A stretch of DNA of 64,000 nucleotides from Pseudomonas viridiflava (GTDB taxonomy: Bacteria; Pseudomonadota; Gammaproteobacteria; Pseudomonadales; Pseudomonadaceae): contig NZ_UTKY01000100.1 in assembly GCF_900583165.1 (NCBI RefSeq), positions 1 through 64,000 on the forward strand, in the 5' to 3' direction. A program made the translations under genes and the position numbers. The notes beneath the pieces were generated by a model that saw nothing but the letters and a program-made list of their open reading frames with translations, had not been told where the DNA came from and searched no databases. Position 1 is the stretch's first letter. Each line of letters begins with the position of its first letter. Below are positions 16,958 to 25,339 of the stretch, one piece after another.

Positions 16958-17283
16958 CTTTGATGCGCCTGACGCGCGCCTGCGCCGTCCTGTTGATTGG
17001 CGCCGGTTTCAGTACCGTTGCCCTGGCCCACAACCCGATGTGCGAATGCAAGGAAATCCCTGGCGAGCAGATCCAGTGCACCGGCGGTTTCTCCGACGGC
17101 AGCGGCGCCCCCGGCGTGACCCTGGATGTGATCGGCTACGACGAAACCATCCTGGTGCCCGGCAAGCTGGGCCAGGACTCGACCCTGACGTTCAAGAAAC
17201 CGTCCGCCGAGTTCTATGTGCTGTTTGATGCCGGCCCCGGCCACGTGGTGGAAATCGACCAAGCGGACATCCAGCCGCAATGA
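16954..17283 (+). CDS. fpvJ: FpvJ, small periplasmic protein
   Basis: A 109-residue protein with a cleavable signal peptide ending ...VALA. The mature chain starts with HNPMCECKE, a His/Cys-rich motif that could bind metal, and has a third cysteine in IQCTGGF. It looks like a small beta-sandwich. FpvJ lets FpvK take part in the FpvG reductase complex in P. aeruginosa. It overlaps fpvH and fpvK by 4 bp each. Confidence 0.82.
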   Translation: MTLMRLTRACAVLLIGAGFSTVALAHNPMCECKEIPGEQIQCTGGFSDGSGAPGVTLDVIGYDETILVPGKLGQDSTLTFKKPSAEFYVLFDAGPGHVVEIDQADIQPQ

Positions 17284-17840
17284 GTACCACACAGGTTGTA
17301 CGCCCCGCCGGTGCCGGTCACGAAACCCTCTACGTCTTGCTGCTGTGCCTGATCATCCTGGCGGTGGCCGGTTCGGTCATCGCGATGCACGGCGAAACCC
17401 AGGAAGTCGCCGCGGTGCCCAGCCACCAACTGGATGCCCGCCGCGACCTGAGCGCCGCTGAGCAAGGGATTTACGCTGACCTGCGGGTGACCCTGGATGA
17501 AATCCACTTGCTGCAGCAGGAACAAAGCACCCTGCCCACCCCCGAGCAACTGGCCGAAGAAGGTTTTGCACCGTTCGCCCAGGATGCCAGCTCGGTCAGC
17601 CGCGGCGATCACCGCTGGCAGGTGCTCGCACCCGCGACCTATTTGGGCGTGAGCCAGGCGCCTGCCACCAGCGGGTCGATGCTGATGCGCGTGCACGGTG
17701 CCGAGCCGGATATCTGGCTCAACCGCAGCGCCAACCTGGCCGCCCCCTCCGACCTCTCTGACCAGGCGCTGATTGCAGCGGGCTGGCAGCAGGTGGTTGC
17801 GCAATTCGATGCCGGCGTGACCCGCCAGCACCGTCACTGA
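17280..17840 (+). CDS. fpvK: FpvK, single-pass inner-membrane protein
   Basis: A 186-residue protein with one membrane helix (about residues 17-35, LYVLLLCLIILAVAGSVIAM) and a periplasmic domain with a predicted coiled-coil segment around SAAEQGIYADLRVTLDEIHL. It ends RQHRH, which may bind metal. The position after fpvJ matches PA2406. It has no motif that suggests catalysis. fpvC follows after about 20 bp. Confidence 0.8.
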   Translation: MSTTQVVRPAGAGHETLYVLLLCLIILAVAGSVIAMHGETQEVAAVPSHQLDARRDLSAAEQGIYADLRVTLDEIHLLQQEQSTLPTPEQLAEEGFAPFAQDASSVSRGDHRWQVLAPATYLGVSQAPATSGSMLMRVHGAEPDIWLNRSANLAAPSDLSDQALIAAGWQQVVAQFDAGVTRQHRH

Positions 17841-17859
17841 ACGAGAAGACCGATTGCCC

Positions 17860-18780
17860 ATGTCTAAACCATCTCCCCTGTTGCGCCTGTTGCTGGTCGG
17901 TTTGTTCAGCCTGATGCTCGCCCCACTGGCAAACGCCGAGGCAGCCAAGCGCTTGCGTATCGGCATCACCCTGCACCCCTACTACAGCTACGTGAGCAAC
18001 ATCGTCGGCGACAAGGCCGAAGTCGTGCCGCTGATTCCCGCCGGCTTCAACCCGCACGCCTACGAGCCACGCGCCGACGACATCAAGCGCATCGGCAGCC
18101 TGGATGTAATCGTGCTCAACGGCGTCGGCCACGATGATTTCGCCGACCGCATGATCGCCACCAGCGAGCGCCCGGACATCCCGGTGATCGAAGCCAACGC
18201 CAACGTGCCGCTGCTAGCCGCCACCGGCAACGCCGCACGCGGCGCAGGGAAGGTGGTCAACCCGCATACCTTCCTGTCGATCAGCGCCTCGATTGCCCAG
18301 GTCAACAATATCGCCCGCGAGCTGGGCAAGCTCGACCCAGACAACGCCAAGACCTACACCCAGAACGCCCGCGCCTACGGCAAACGCCTGCGCCAGATGC
18401 GTGCCGATGCCTTGGCCAAGCTGACCAGCGCCCCCAACCCGGACTTGCGCGTCGCCACCGTACACGCGGCGTATGACTACCTGCTGCGCGAATTCGGCCT
18501 GGAAGTCACCGCCGTGGTCGAACCGGCCCACGGTATCGAGCCCAGCCCGAGCCAGCTGAAAAAGACCATTGATGAACTTCGCGCCCTGGACGTGAAAGTG
18601 ATCTTCTCGGAGATGGACTTCCCGTCCACCTACGTCGAGACCATCCAGCGTGAATCCGGGGTCAAGCTGTACCCGCTGTCGCATATCTCCTATGGCGAAT
18701 ACAGCCCTGAAAAGTACGAAGTGGAAATGACCGGCAACCTCAACACCGTGGTCCGGGCGATCCAGGAGTCGGGGGCATGA
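17860..18780 (+). CDS. fpvC: FpvC, periplasmic metal-binding protein (TroA-like)
   Basis: A 306-residue cluster A-I substrate-binding protein with signal peptide (LLVGLFSLMLAPLANA). Likely ligands are His in NPHAYEP, His in NPHTFLS and the VEPAHGIEPSPSQL region. FpvC is proposed to chelate iron released from pyoverdine and hand it to the FpvDE transporter; the fold is shared with zinc and manganese binding proteins, so metal choice rests on operon context. TTG 17854, with GAGAAG close upstream, is an alternative start. It overlaps fpvD by 4 bp. Confidence 0.85.
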   Translation: MSKPSPLLRLLLVGLFSLMLAPLANAEAAKRLRIGITLHPYYSYVSNIVGDKAEVVPLIPAGFNPHAYEPRADDIKRIGSLDVIVLNGVGHDDFADRMIATSERPDIPVIEANANVPLLAATGNAARGAGKVVNPHTFLSISASIAQVNNIARELGKLDPDNAKTYTQNARAYGKRLRQMRADALAKLTSAPNPDLRVATVHAAYDYLLREFGLEVTAVVEPAHGIEPSPSQLKKTIDELRALDVKVIFSEMDFPSTYVETIQRESGVKLYPLSHISYGEYSPEKYEVEMTGNLNTVVRAIQESGA

Positions 18781-19523
18781 CGGCGGCAGAACAATTGAAA
18801 GTGGCCAGCATTGGCCCGACGATCGAGTTCGACAAGGTGTGCCTGACCCTGGGCCGCACGGTGATCCTCGACGGTGTGAGTTTCCAGGTTGAGCCCGGCA
18901 GCATCCACGCACTGGTCGGCCCCAACGGCGGCGGTAAAAGCTCGCTGATCAAAACGTTGTTGGGCCAAACACCGCACCAGGGGCAATTGCGCCTGCAATG
19001 GCCGAACACAGTGGGCACCATCGGTTATGTACCCCAGGCGTTGGAGTTCGACCGGGGTCTGCCGATGACCGTGGATGACTTCATGGCTGCCATGTGCCAG
19101 CGGCGCCCGGCCTTTCTCGGCCTGTCCAAGCATTACGCCGGCGCCATTGGCGATGCCCTTGAACGTGTGGGCATGCAGGACAAGCGCAAGCGCCGTATGG
19201 GCGCGCTGTCTGGTGGTGAACGCCAGCGTGTGCTGCTGGCCCAGGGCTTGATTCCCGCACCGCACTTGCTGGTGTTGGACGAACCGATGTCAGCCCTCGA
19301 TGAAGCCGGCATCCAGGTGTTCGAGCGCCTGCTCAGTGACTGGCGCCTGGCCGGCATCACCGTGTTGTGGATCGAACACGACCTGGAGGCCGTCGGGCGT
19401 CTGGCCGACCGCGTCACCGGCCTGAACCGCCGCGTGCTGTTCGATGCCACGCCGAAAGAAGCACTGACCCCAGATCGCCTGCTGACCCTGTTTTCTACCC
19501 ACCCTCGGAGCCCGGCGCAATGA
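18777..19523 (+). CDS. fpvD: FpvD, ABC transporter ATPase
   Basis: A 248-residue ATPase: Walker A GPNGGGKSS, signature LSGGERQR, Walker B LLVLDEPMSALDEAG and switch histidine IEHDLE. It belongs to the ZnuC/metal type and energises FpvE. It is translationally coupled on both sides (4-bp overlaps). Confidence 0.88.
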   Translation: MTAAEQLKVASIGPTIEFDKVCLTLGRTVILDGVSFQVEPGSIHALVGPNGGGKSSLIKTLLGQTPHQGQLRLQWPNTVGTIGYVPQALEFDRGLPMTVDDFMAAMCQRRPAFLGLSKHYAGAIGDALERVGMQDKRKRRMGALSGGERQRVLLAQGLIPAPHLLVLDEPMSALDEAGIQVFERLLSDWRLAGITVLWIEHDLEAVGRLADRVTGLNRRVLFDATPKEALTPDRLLTLFSTHPRSPAQ

Positions 19524-20419
19524 GTTATGAAGCGTTTCGCTTGATGGTCCAGGGCTGGGCCTCTTCCGGGTATCTGCCGGAAGCGCTGGCCTATGGATTT
19601 GTAGTCAATGCCCTGCTCGCCGGTTTGTTGATCGGGCCGGTGCTGGGCGGCTTGGGCACGTTGGTGGTGGTCAAGCGCTTTGCGTTTTTCTCCGAGGCGG
19701 TCGGCCATGCCGCACTGACCGGCGTAGCCGTGGGTATTCTGTTGGGTGAACCCTACACCGGACCTTACGGCGCCCTGTTCGGTTACTGCCTGCTGTTCGG
19801 CATCCTGCTCAACTACCTGCGCAACCGCACGGGCCTGGCGCCGGATACCTTGATCGGCGTGTTTCTCTCGGTATCCCTGGCATTGGGTGCGAGCTTGCTG
19901 CTGATCCTGGCGGGCAAGATCAACGTACACATCCTTGAAAACGTACTGTTCGGTTCGGTACTGACGGTCAACGGCAATGACCTGCTGGTGCTGGCGGTTG
20001 TCGGCTCGCTGGTGATGGCCTTGGCGCTGCCGCTGTACAACCGCATCATGCTCGCCAGCTTCAACCCGCAACTGGCGGCGGTGCGTGGCGTGGCGGTGAA
20101 GACCCTGGATTACCTGTTCGTGATTCTGGTGACGCTGATCACTGTGGCGGCGGTCAAGGTCATCGGCGCGATCCTTGTGGGTGCACTGCTGGTGATCCCG
20201 GCGGCGGCGGCGCGGCTGTTGAGCCAGTCGCTCAAGGGCTTCTTCTGGGTGTCAGTGGTGATTGCCACCGTGAGCACCCTGTGCGGCATCCTGCTGCCGA
20301 TCATCTTCGACCTGCCTATCCCATCCGGTGCCGCGATCATTCTGATGGCCGGTATCGCCTTTGCCTTCGCCGCCATCGCACGCGGCATTGTGCCCAGTCT
20401 CAAAGGGAATATTGGATGA
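19520..20419 (+). CDS. fpvE: FpvE, ABC transporter permease
   Basis: A 299-residue ABC-3 type permease with about eight to nine helices. Family motifs include FFSEAVGHAALTG and KVIGAILVGALLVIPAAAARLL. It moves the released metal across the inner membrane with FpvD. A longer upstream frame exists, but ATG 19520 overlaps the fpvD stop and matches the family start. Confidence 0.88.
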   Translation: MSYEAFRLMVQGWASSGYLPEALAYGFVVNALLAGLLIGPVLGGLGTLVVVKRFAFFSEAVGHAALTGVAVGILLGEPYTGPYGALFGYCLLFGILLNYLRNRTGLAPDTLIGVFLSVSLALGASLLLILAGKINVHILENVLFGSVLTVNGNDLLVLAVVGSLVMALALPLYNRIMLASFNPQLAAVRGVAVKTLDYLFVILVTLITVAAVKVIGAILVGALLVIPAAAARLLSQSLKGFFWVSVVIATVSTLCGILLPIIFDLPIPSGAAIILMAGIAFAFAAIARGIVPSLKGNIG

Positions 20420-21375
20420 TGCGCCCTGTTTTTCGACCATTGGCCTTGGCCATCGCTTGCTTGATCACGACCTCCGCGCTGGCGGCTGTCGACGGCTTCG
20501 ACACCAAGGACTTCAAAGCCAATCACGGCCTGGGCCATGCTGCCCTGACCAACGCGAAGAAACCGATAAAAGTGCTGGCCTCGCTGCCGATCACCTATGG
20601 CTTGGCCGAGGTGTTGCTCAAGGGCACCGATGTGCAACTTGAACGTGCTGCACCGGCCAACTTGCCCGGCTCACGCCAAGTGTCCTACTTCACCGGCCGT
20701 GGTGCACCGGCGCTCGGCAAGTTGGCAGTGGAAGCCGACGCCGCCATCGGCCTGCGCTCCCTGTGGGCCGACGACCCGCTGTACCCGGTGGCGCGCCGCA
20801 GCAATATCCGTATCGTCGAAGTGGACGCCGCACGCCCGGTGGACGGCGGCTTGCCGGGCATCGCCGTACAGCCTGGCGTCGCCGATGGCTTGAACAGCCA
20901 GCCGTGGCAGTCGAGCAACAACATGGGGCGCATGGCTGATGTGCTCGCTGCCGACCTGGGTCGCCTGGCGCCCAACGCCAAGCCAAAGATCGACGCCAAC
21001 CTCGCCGCGCTCAAGCAACGCCTGCTCAAACTCACCGCCGACAGCGAAGCGCGCCTGGCTAAAGCCGACAACCTTACGGTCGTCAGCTTGAGCGATCACT
21101 TCGCTTATCTGGTCAGCAGCTTGAACCTGGAAGTGGTCAGCACCGATGCCCGGCCTGATGCCGATTGGACGTCTGAGGATTTGCACAAGCTCAGCACCGA
21201 GCTTAAAGACAACGACGTGGCCGTGGTGCTGCATCACCGCCAACCGAGTGAGGCCGTGAAGACGGCGGTGACGGCGGGCGGCGCGCAATTGCTGGTGTTG
21301 AACGTTGACGGCGCTGAACCGGTGGCTGAGCTGGAGACCAATGTGGATCAGGTGATTAAGGCCCTGAGCCCATGA
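20416..21375 (+). CDS. fpvF: FpvF, second periplasmic binding protein
   Basis: A 319-residue TroA-like protein with signal peptide (LALAIACLITTSALA). It keeps the two-lobe fold but its metal histidines are less regular than in FpvC (HHRQPSEA near the C-terminus; SDHFAYLVS). In P. aeruginosa FpvF binds FpvC and ferripyoverdine, bridging siderophore and metal chaperone. Last gene of the eight-gene block; its end overlaps the convergent GntR gene by 20 bp. Confidence 0.84.
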   Translation: MMRPVFRPLALAIACLITTSALAAVDGFDTKDFKANHGLGHAALTNAKKPIKVLASLPITYGLAEVLLKGTDVQLERAAPANLPGSRQVSYFTGRGAPALGKLAVEADAAIGLRSLWADDPLYPVARRSNIRIVEVDAARPVDGGLPGIAVQPGVADGLNSQPWQSSNNMGRMADVLAADLGRLAPNAKPKIDANLAALKQRLLKLTADSEARLAKADNLTVVSLSDHFAYLVSSLNLEVVSTDARPDADWTSEDLHKLSTELKDNDVAVVLHHRQPSEAVKTAVTAGGAQLLVLNVDGAEPVAELETNVDQVIKALSP

Positions 21376-22084
21376 CATCAACACCGACATGGATCGCATC
21401 ATGCCGCCAGAACTCCAGGTCGCAGTCGATCAAGCGTTGGTGCTGATCATAATTGACCCGGGCGATGCGCAAGCCCGGGCTGCCCACCGACACCCGCAGT
21501 GCAGCGGCAGCCTCCACCGGCAGTGACGTCGGCACGATTTCAAAGCGCACCCGCCCGTAGTGCAAGTCGTACTGGCGCGCGTACAGCTCGGTCATCGACT
21601 GGTTCAGGTCGCACGCCAGAATCTCCGGAAAGTACTGCGGGTTCAGGTAGTGCTCCACATACAGCACCAGCCGACCATCAATGCGTCGGCCTCGACAGAT
21701 TTGGATCACGCTAGACAACGCCGGCAACTGCAACCACGCACACACCGCCGCCGACGCCGGTTGCAGCCGCGCCGAGATCACTTCGGTGGAGGCCACCCGC
21801 CCTTGGTCGCTGACCATCGCGTGAAAGTGGCTGCGCTGCATCAGGTTGTAGGCCAGCCGGGGCGGTGAAACAAACCAGCCGCGACGCTCCTCGCGGTAGA
21901 TCTGGCCTTGGGACTCAAGCTGTAGCAAGGCTTCGCGCACGGTGATTCGAGTGGTACCAAACAACTCGCTGAGCTTGCGCTCGGCGGGCAGTTTGCTGGC
22001 CGGCGGCAACAGGCCGTGGTCAATCTGCTCTTGCAGTGCCAGCCCGATGGATGTCACCGCCTTGATTGCCTCATCGCGCATCAA
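21356..22084 (-). CDS. GntR-family regulator with UTRA ligand domain
   Basis: A 242-residue HutC/FarR-type regulator. The winged helix-turn-helix is in residues about 10-75 (LPAERKLSELFGTTRITVREAL), followed by a UTRA domain (EVISARLQPASAAV to DCDLEFWRHDAI), which normally binds a small metabolite. It is divergent from the phosphohydrolase/ABC operon, and two TGG-N-CTAG-N-CCA-like sites lie between them, so it is probably the local repressor responding to the imported compound. UTRA regulators are common beside phosphonate and amino-sugar genes. Confidence 0.88.
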   Translation of the reverse strand: MMRDEAIKAVTSIGLALQEQIDHGLLPPASKLPAERKLSELFGTTRITVREALLQLESQGQIYREERRGWFVSPPRLAYNLMQRSHFHAMVSDQGRVASTEVISARLQPASAAVCAWLQLPALSSVIQICRGRRIDGRLVLYVEHYLNPQYFPEILACDLNQSMTELYARQYDLHYGRVRFEIVPTSLPVEAAAALRVSVGSPGLRIARVNYDQHQRLIDCDLEFWRHDAIHVGVDVMGSGP

Positions 22085-22095
22085 CGTTACCTATC

Positions 22096-22107
22096 TGGAC
22101 TAGACCA
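22096..22107. promoter_or_regulatory. Probable UTRA-regulator operator 1
   Basis: TGGACTAGACCA, with symmetric TGG-N-CTAG-N-CCA, 12 bp upstream of the regulator start. It resembles the TGGTCTAGACCA core of NagR/DasR-type operators. Binding is inferred. Confidence 0.6.
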
Positions 22108-22363
22108 GCACCGATCAGGTGCACAAACCGCTCGATCATTGGGCTTGCGCTGCAGCGTGCCAGCGTAGGCATTGCAGATGACCGACAGATGACAACCCCT
22201 GTCGCCCCCTTGCAGCACACCCTGCAATACATCGGCCAAGTCCAATCAATGCGGGCACTTGAGCATGGTCTACGCTCACTCTGCGACACGTGGGGCCAGC
22301 GATATAAAAACGACATCGACACGAAACTGTCATCCCCCGGGCCTAGATTGGCTCAGGTATTGC

Positions 22364-22375
22364 TGACCTAGACCA
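22364..22375. promoter_or_regulatory. Probable UTRA-regulator operator 2
   Basis: TGACCTAGACCA repeats operator 1 with one of the six outer bases changed. It lies 58 bp before the binding-protein start, well placed to block transcription. A weaker half-site (CCTAGAT) is at about 22342. The remainder of the 349-bp intergenic region shows AT-rich GATATAAAA near 22300 but no other element. Confidence 0.6.
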
Positions 22376-22433
22376 ACAACACCGCAAACGTCGACATAAA
22401 ACGCCGCGTTGAACACGCCCATAGGAGCTTCGG

Positions 22434-23510
22434 ATGAAACAGCTTTTCCTGGCATCACTGTTAGGCTCGACCATTGCCATGTGCACCGCCGCCATGGCCG
22501 CTGATACCGATCTAAAAACCCTGGAAGCTGCCGCCAAGGCAGAAGGCGCCGTAAACAGCGTCGGCATGCCCGATGACTGGGCCAACTGGAAAGGCACCTG
22601 GGAAGACCTGGCCAAGACCTATGGCCTCAAGCACATCGACACCGACATGAGTTCAGCCCAGGAAATCGCCAAGTTCAAGGCGGAAAAAGACAACGCCAGC
22701 GCCGATATCGGCGACGTCGGTGCAGCCTTCGGCCCGATCGCGGTGAAGCAGGAAGTCACCCAGCCCTACAAGCCGTCCACCTGGGCCCAGGTACCGGATT
22801 GGGCCAAAGACAAAGACGGTCACTGGGCCCTGGCCTACACCGGCACCATCGCGTTTATCGTCAACAAGAAGCTGCTGCACGGTTCCGAAGTGCCAACCAG
22901 TTGGGCTGACCTGCAATCGGGCAAATACAAGGTATCTGTGGGTGATGTGAGCACTGCCGCACAGGCGTCCAACGCCGTACTGGCTGCAGCCATCGCCAAT
23001 AAGGGCGATGAGAAGAACATCGCTCCAGGCCTGCAATTTTTTACCAAGATCGCCCAGCAAGGTCGCCTGTCGCTGTCCAACCCGACCATCGCCACCATGG
23101 AAAAAGGCGAAGTCGAAGTGGGCATCGTCTGGGACTTCAACGGCCTGAGCTACAAAGCCAAGATGGCCAACCCGGATGACTACGTGGTGCTGATCCCGTC
23201 GGACGGCTCGGTTAAATCCGGCTACACCACCATCATCAACAAATATGCCAAACACCCGAACGCCGCCAAGCTGACCCGCGAATACATCTTCAGCGATGCT
23301 GGCCAACTCAACCTGGCGAAGGGCAATGCACGCCCGATCCGTGCTGAAACCGACCTGAAACTGCCAGCCGATATCGCCAAGAACTTGATTCCGGGCGAGC
23401 AGTACACCAAGGCCAACCCGCAGCCGATCAAGGATGCCGATGCCTGGGAAGCGACCTCCAAGAAGCTGCCTCAGTTGTGGAACGAGCAGGTCATCGTAGA
23501 GATGAAGTAA
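22434..23510 (+). CDS. ABC transporter periplasmic binding protein (organophosphorus candidate)
   Basis: A 358-residue cluster D binding protein with signal peptide cleaved after MAA (residue about 22). Features include WANWKGTWEDLAKTYG, VGAAFGPIAVKQ, ALAYTGTIAFIVNKK, TWADLQSGKYKV and NPTIATMEKGEVEVGIVWDFNG, a pattern of the iron/thiamine/polyamine/2-aminoethylphosphonate group. AGGAG lies before the ATG. It is the first gene of a seven-part locus with two phosphohydrolases, so the ligand is probably a phosphonate or phosphate ester. The exact ligand cannot be read from sequence. Confidence 0.8.
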   Translation: MKQLFLASLLGSTIAMCTAAMAADTDLKTLEAAAKAEGAVNSVGMPDDWANWKGTWEDLAKTYGLKHIDTDMSSAQEIAKFKAEKDNASADIGDVGAAFGPIAVKQEVTQPYKPSTWAQVPDWAKDKDGHWALAYTGTIAFIVNKKLLHGSEVPTSWADLQSGKYKVSVGDVSTAAQASNAVLAAAIANKGDEKNIAPGLQFFTKIAQQGRLSLSNPTIATMEKGEVEVGIVWDFNGLSYKAKMANPDDYVVLIPSDGSVKSGYTTIINKYAKHPNAAKLTREYIFSDAGQLNLAKGNARPIRAETDLKLPADIAKNLIPGEQYTKANPQPIKDADAWEATSKKLPQLWNEQVIVEMK

Positions 23511-23545
23511 GGCTGTCGCCCACATTGGAAATCCACTGGAAATCC

Positions 23546-23639
23546 AATGTGGGAGGGGGCTTGCCCCCGATAGCGGTGTGTCATTCAACACATTCATTGA
23601 CTGATCCACTGCTATCGGGAGCAAGCCCCCTCCCACACT
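23546..23639. repeat. REPIN inside the transporter operon
   Basis: AATGTGGGAGGGGGCTTGC and an inverted partner ending near 23639. It lies between the binding-protein gene and the phosphohydrolase gene and can form a strong mRNA hairpin, which may raise the yield of the upstream binding-protein message. Confidence 0.88.
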
Positions 23640-23699
23640 TGATCCCTGTTTCTGCAGATAAAGAGATTCAAGTCCATCCGTTGCGGAGCGCCTCCCCCC

Positions 23700-24506
23700 A
23701 TGAAGCACAACGTCATCCTTGTGGTGCTCGACGGCCTGAACTTCGAGGTTGCCAGGCACGCCATGGGGCACTTGCAGGCCTACGTCGGCGCAGGACGCGC
23801 AGCCCTGTACAAACTGGAATGTGAACTGCCCGCCCTGTCCCGCCCGCTGTATGAATGCATCCTCACCGGCGTGCCACCGATCCAGAGCGGTATCGTGCAC
23901 AACAATGTTTCGCGCCTGTCCACCCAGCTCAGCATTTTCCATTACGCCACCGACGCCGGTCTCACGACAGCGGCGGCGGCCTACCATTGGGTCAGCGAGC
24001 TGTATAACCGCACGCCCTTTCTCGCCGCACGGGATCGTCATACCGACGACAAGACCCTGCCGATCCAGCATGGGCATTTCTACTGGAATGACCACTACCC
24101 CGATTCCCACCTGTTCGCCGATGCTGAAAGCTTGCGCCTCAAGCACACCCCGGACTTTATGGTGGTGCACCCGATGAACATCGACGACGCCGGCCACAAG
24201 CACGGCCTCGACACCCCGCAATACCGCAACAGCGCCCGCTCGGCAGACATCATCCTGGCCGACTACCTGCAAGCCTGGCTCAACGCGGGCTATCAGGTGT
24301 TGGTGACCGCCGACCATGGCATGAACAACGACCGTTCCCACAACGGCCTGCTGCCCGAAGAACGTGAAGTGCCGCTGTTTGTCCTCGGCGATGCCTTCAG
24401 CCTTGACGCAAAAGCCTCGCCTAAACAGACCGAGCTGTGTGGCACCGTCTGCGAACTGCTGGGCGTGCCCCACGACAAACCTATCTGCCGGGAGCTGTTG
24501 AAATGA
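23700..24506 (+). CDS. Alkaline-phosphatase-superfamily phosphohydrolase (NPP-like), cytoplasmic
   Basis: A 268-residue compact member of the alkaline phosphatase/nucleotide pyrophosphatase superfamily. The two-metal site is complete: Asp11 (LVVLDG), nucleophile Ser47 (LSRPLY), Asp162 and His166 (DDAGHKHG), Asp205-His206 (TADHG) and His214 (SHNG). There is no signal peptide, so it acts on imported substrate. It is much shorter than phosphonoacetate hydrolase (PhnA, about 400 residues). Likely reaction: hydrolysis of a phosphodiester or related P-ester delivered by the ABC importer. It overlaps the first permease gene by 4 bp. Confidence 0.82.
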   Translation: MKHNVILVVLDGLNFEVARHAMGHLQAYVGAGRAALYKLECELPALSRPLYECILTGVPPIQSGIVHNNVSRLSTQLSIFHYATDAGLTTAAAAYHWVSELYNRTPFLAARDRHTDDKTLPIQHGHFYWNDHYPDSHLFADAESLRLKHTPDFMVVHPMNIDDAGHKHGLDTPQYRNSARSADIILADYLQAWLNAGYQVLVTADHGMNNDRSHNGLLPEEREVPLFVLGDAFSLDAKASPKQTELCGTVCELLGVPHDKPICRELLK

Positions 24507-25339
24507 CCCGTGGTAAATGGCTGGCACTCCTGTGCCTGGTGCCGTTCGCGTTGTTCTTTATCGTGTTCGAAATTGCCCCATTGGTGTGGGTGTTGATCAA
24601 CAGCCTGCAAACCGAAGAAGCCGGCTGGGGCCTGGAAAACTTCACGCGTATCTTCAGCTCGAAGTTCTACCTGCAAGCCATCCAGTTCAGCTTGGAGATC
24701 AGCTTCTACTCAAGCATCTTCGGCATCATCATCGCCACGCTGGGCAGCTACTCACTGCGCCGGGTGGATTCGCCGCTGCGCAATTTCGTCACCGCGTTTG
24801 CCAACATGACCAGCAACTTTTCCGGTGTACCCCTGGCCTTTGCCTTCATCATTTTGCTGGGGTTCAACGGCAGCATCACCATCATGCTCAAGCAGGCGGG
24901 CATCATTGAAGACTTCAACCTCTACTCCAAGACCGGGTTGATCATTCTCTATACCTACTTCCAAATCCCCCTGGGCGTGCTGCTGCTCTACCCGGCTTTC
25001 GACGCCTTGCGCGAAGACTGGCGCGAGTCGGCTGCACTGCTGGGTGCGAATGGCTGGCAGTTCTGGCGGCATATCGGCTTGCCAGTGCTCACGCCGGCAT
25101 TGCTAGGCACCTTTGTGATCCTGGTGGCCAACGCCCTCGGCGCCTATGCCACGGTCTACGCCCTGACCACCGGCAACTTCAACGTGCTGCCGATCCGCAT
25201 CGCGGGCCTGGTCTCGGGGGATGTGTCACTCGACCCGAACATGGCCAGCGCCCTGGCCGTGGTGCTGGTGGCACTGATGACCGTGGTCACCGTAGTGCAT
25301 CAACTGCTGCTCAAGAGGAGCTACCATGTCTCGCGCTGA
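24503..25339 (+). CDS. ABC transporter permease 1
   Basis: A 278-residue inner-membrane permease with about six helices; the EAA-type loop lies in FDALREDWRESAALLGANGWQFW (quoted pieces: FDALREDWRESAAL, GANGWQFW). It belongs to the BPD_transp_1/polyamine-iron class. ATG 24503 overlaps the phosphohydrolase stop. It overlaps permease 2 by 14 bp. It works with the binding protein at 22434 and the ATPase at 26123. Confidence 0.86.
   Translation: MTRGKWLALLCLVPFALFFIVFEIAPLVWVLINSLQTEEAGWGLENFTRIFSSKFYLQAIQFSLEISFYSSIFGIIIATLGSYSLRRVDSPLRNFVTAFANMTSNFSGVPLAFAFIILLGFNGSITIMLKQAGIIEDFNLYSKTGLIILYTYFQIPLGVLLLYPAFDALREDWRESAALLGANGWQFWRHIGLPVLTPALLGTFVILVANALGAYATVYALTTGNFNVLPIRIAGLVSGDVSLDPNMASALAVVLVALMTVVTVVHQLLLKRSYHVSR

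Noticed and set aside
22653..24527. A 624-codon minus-strand frame across the binding-protein and phosphohydrolase genes
   Set aside because: It crosses two well-supported genes and a REPIN, and has no recognisable domain.
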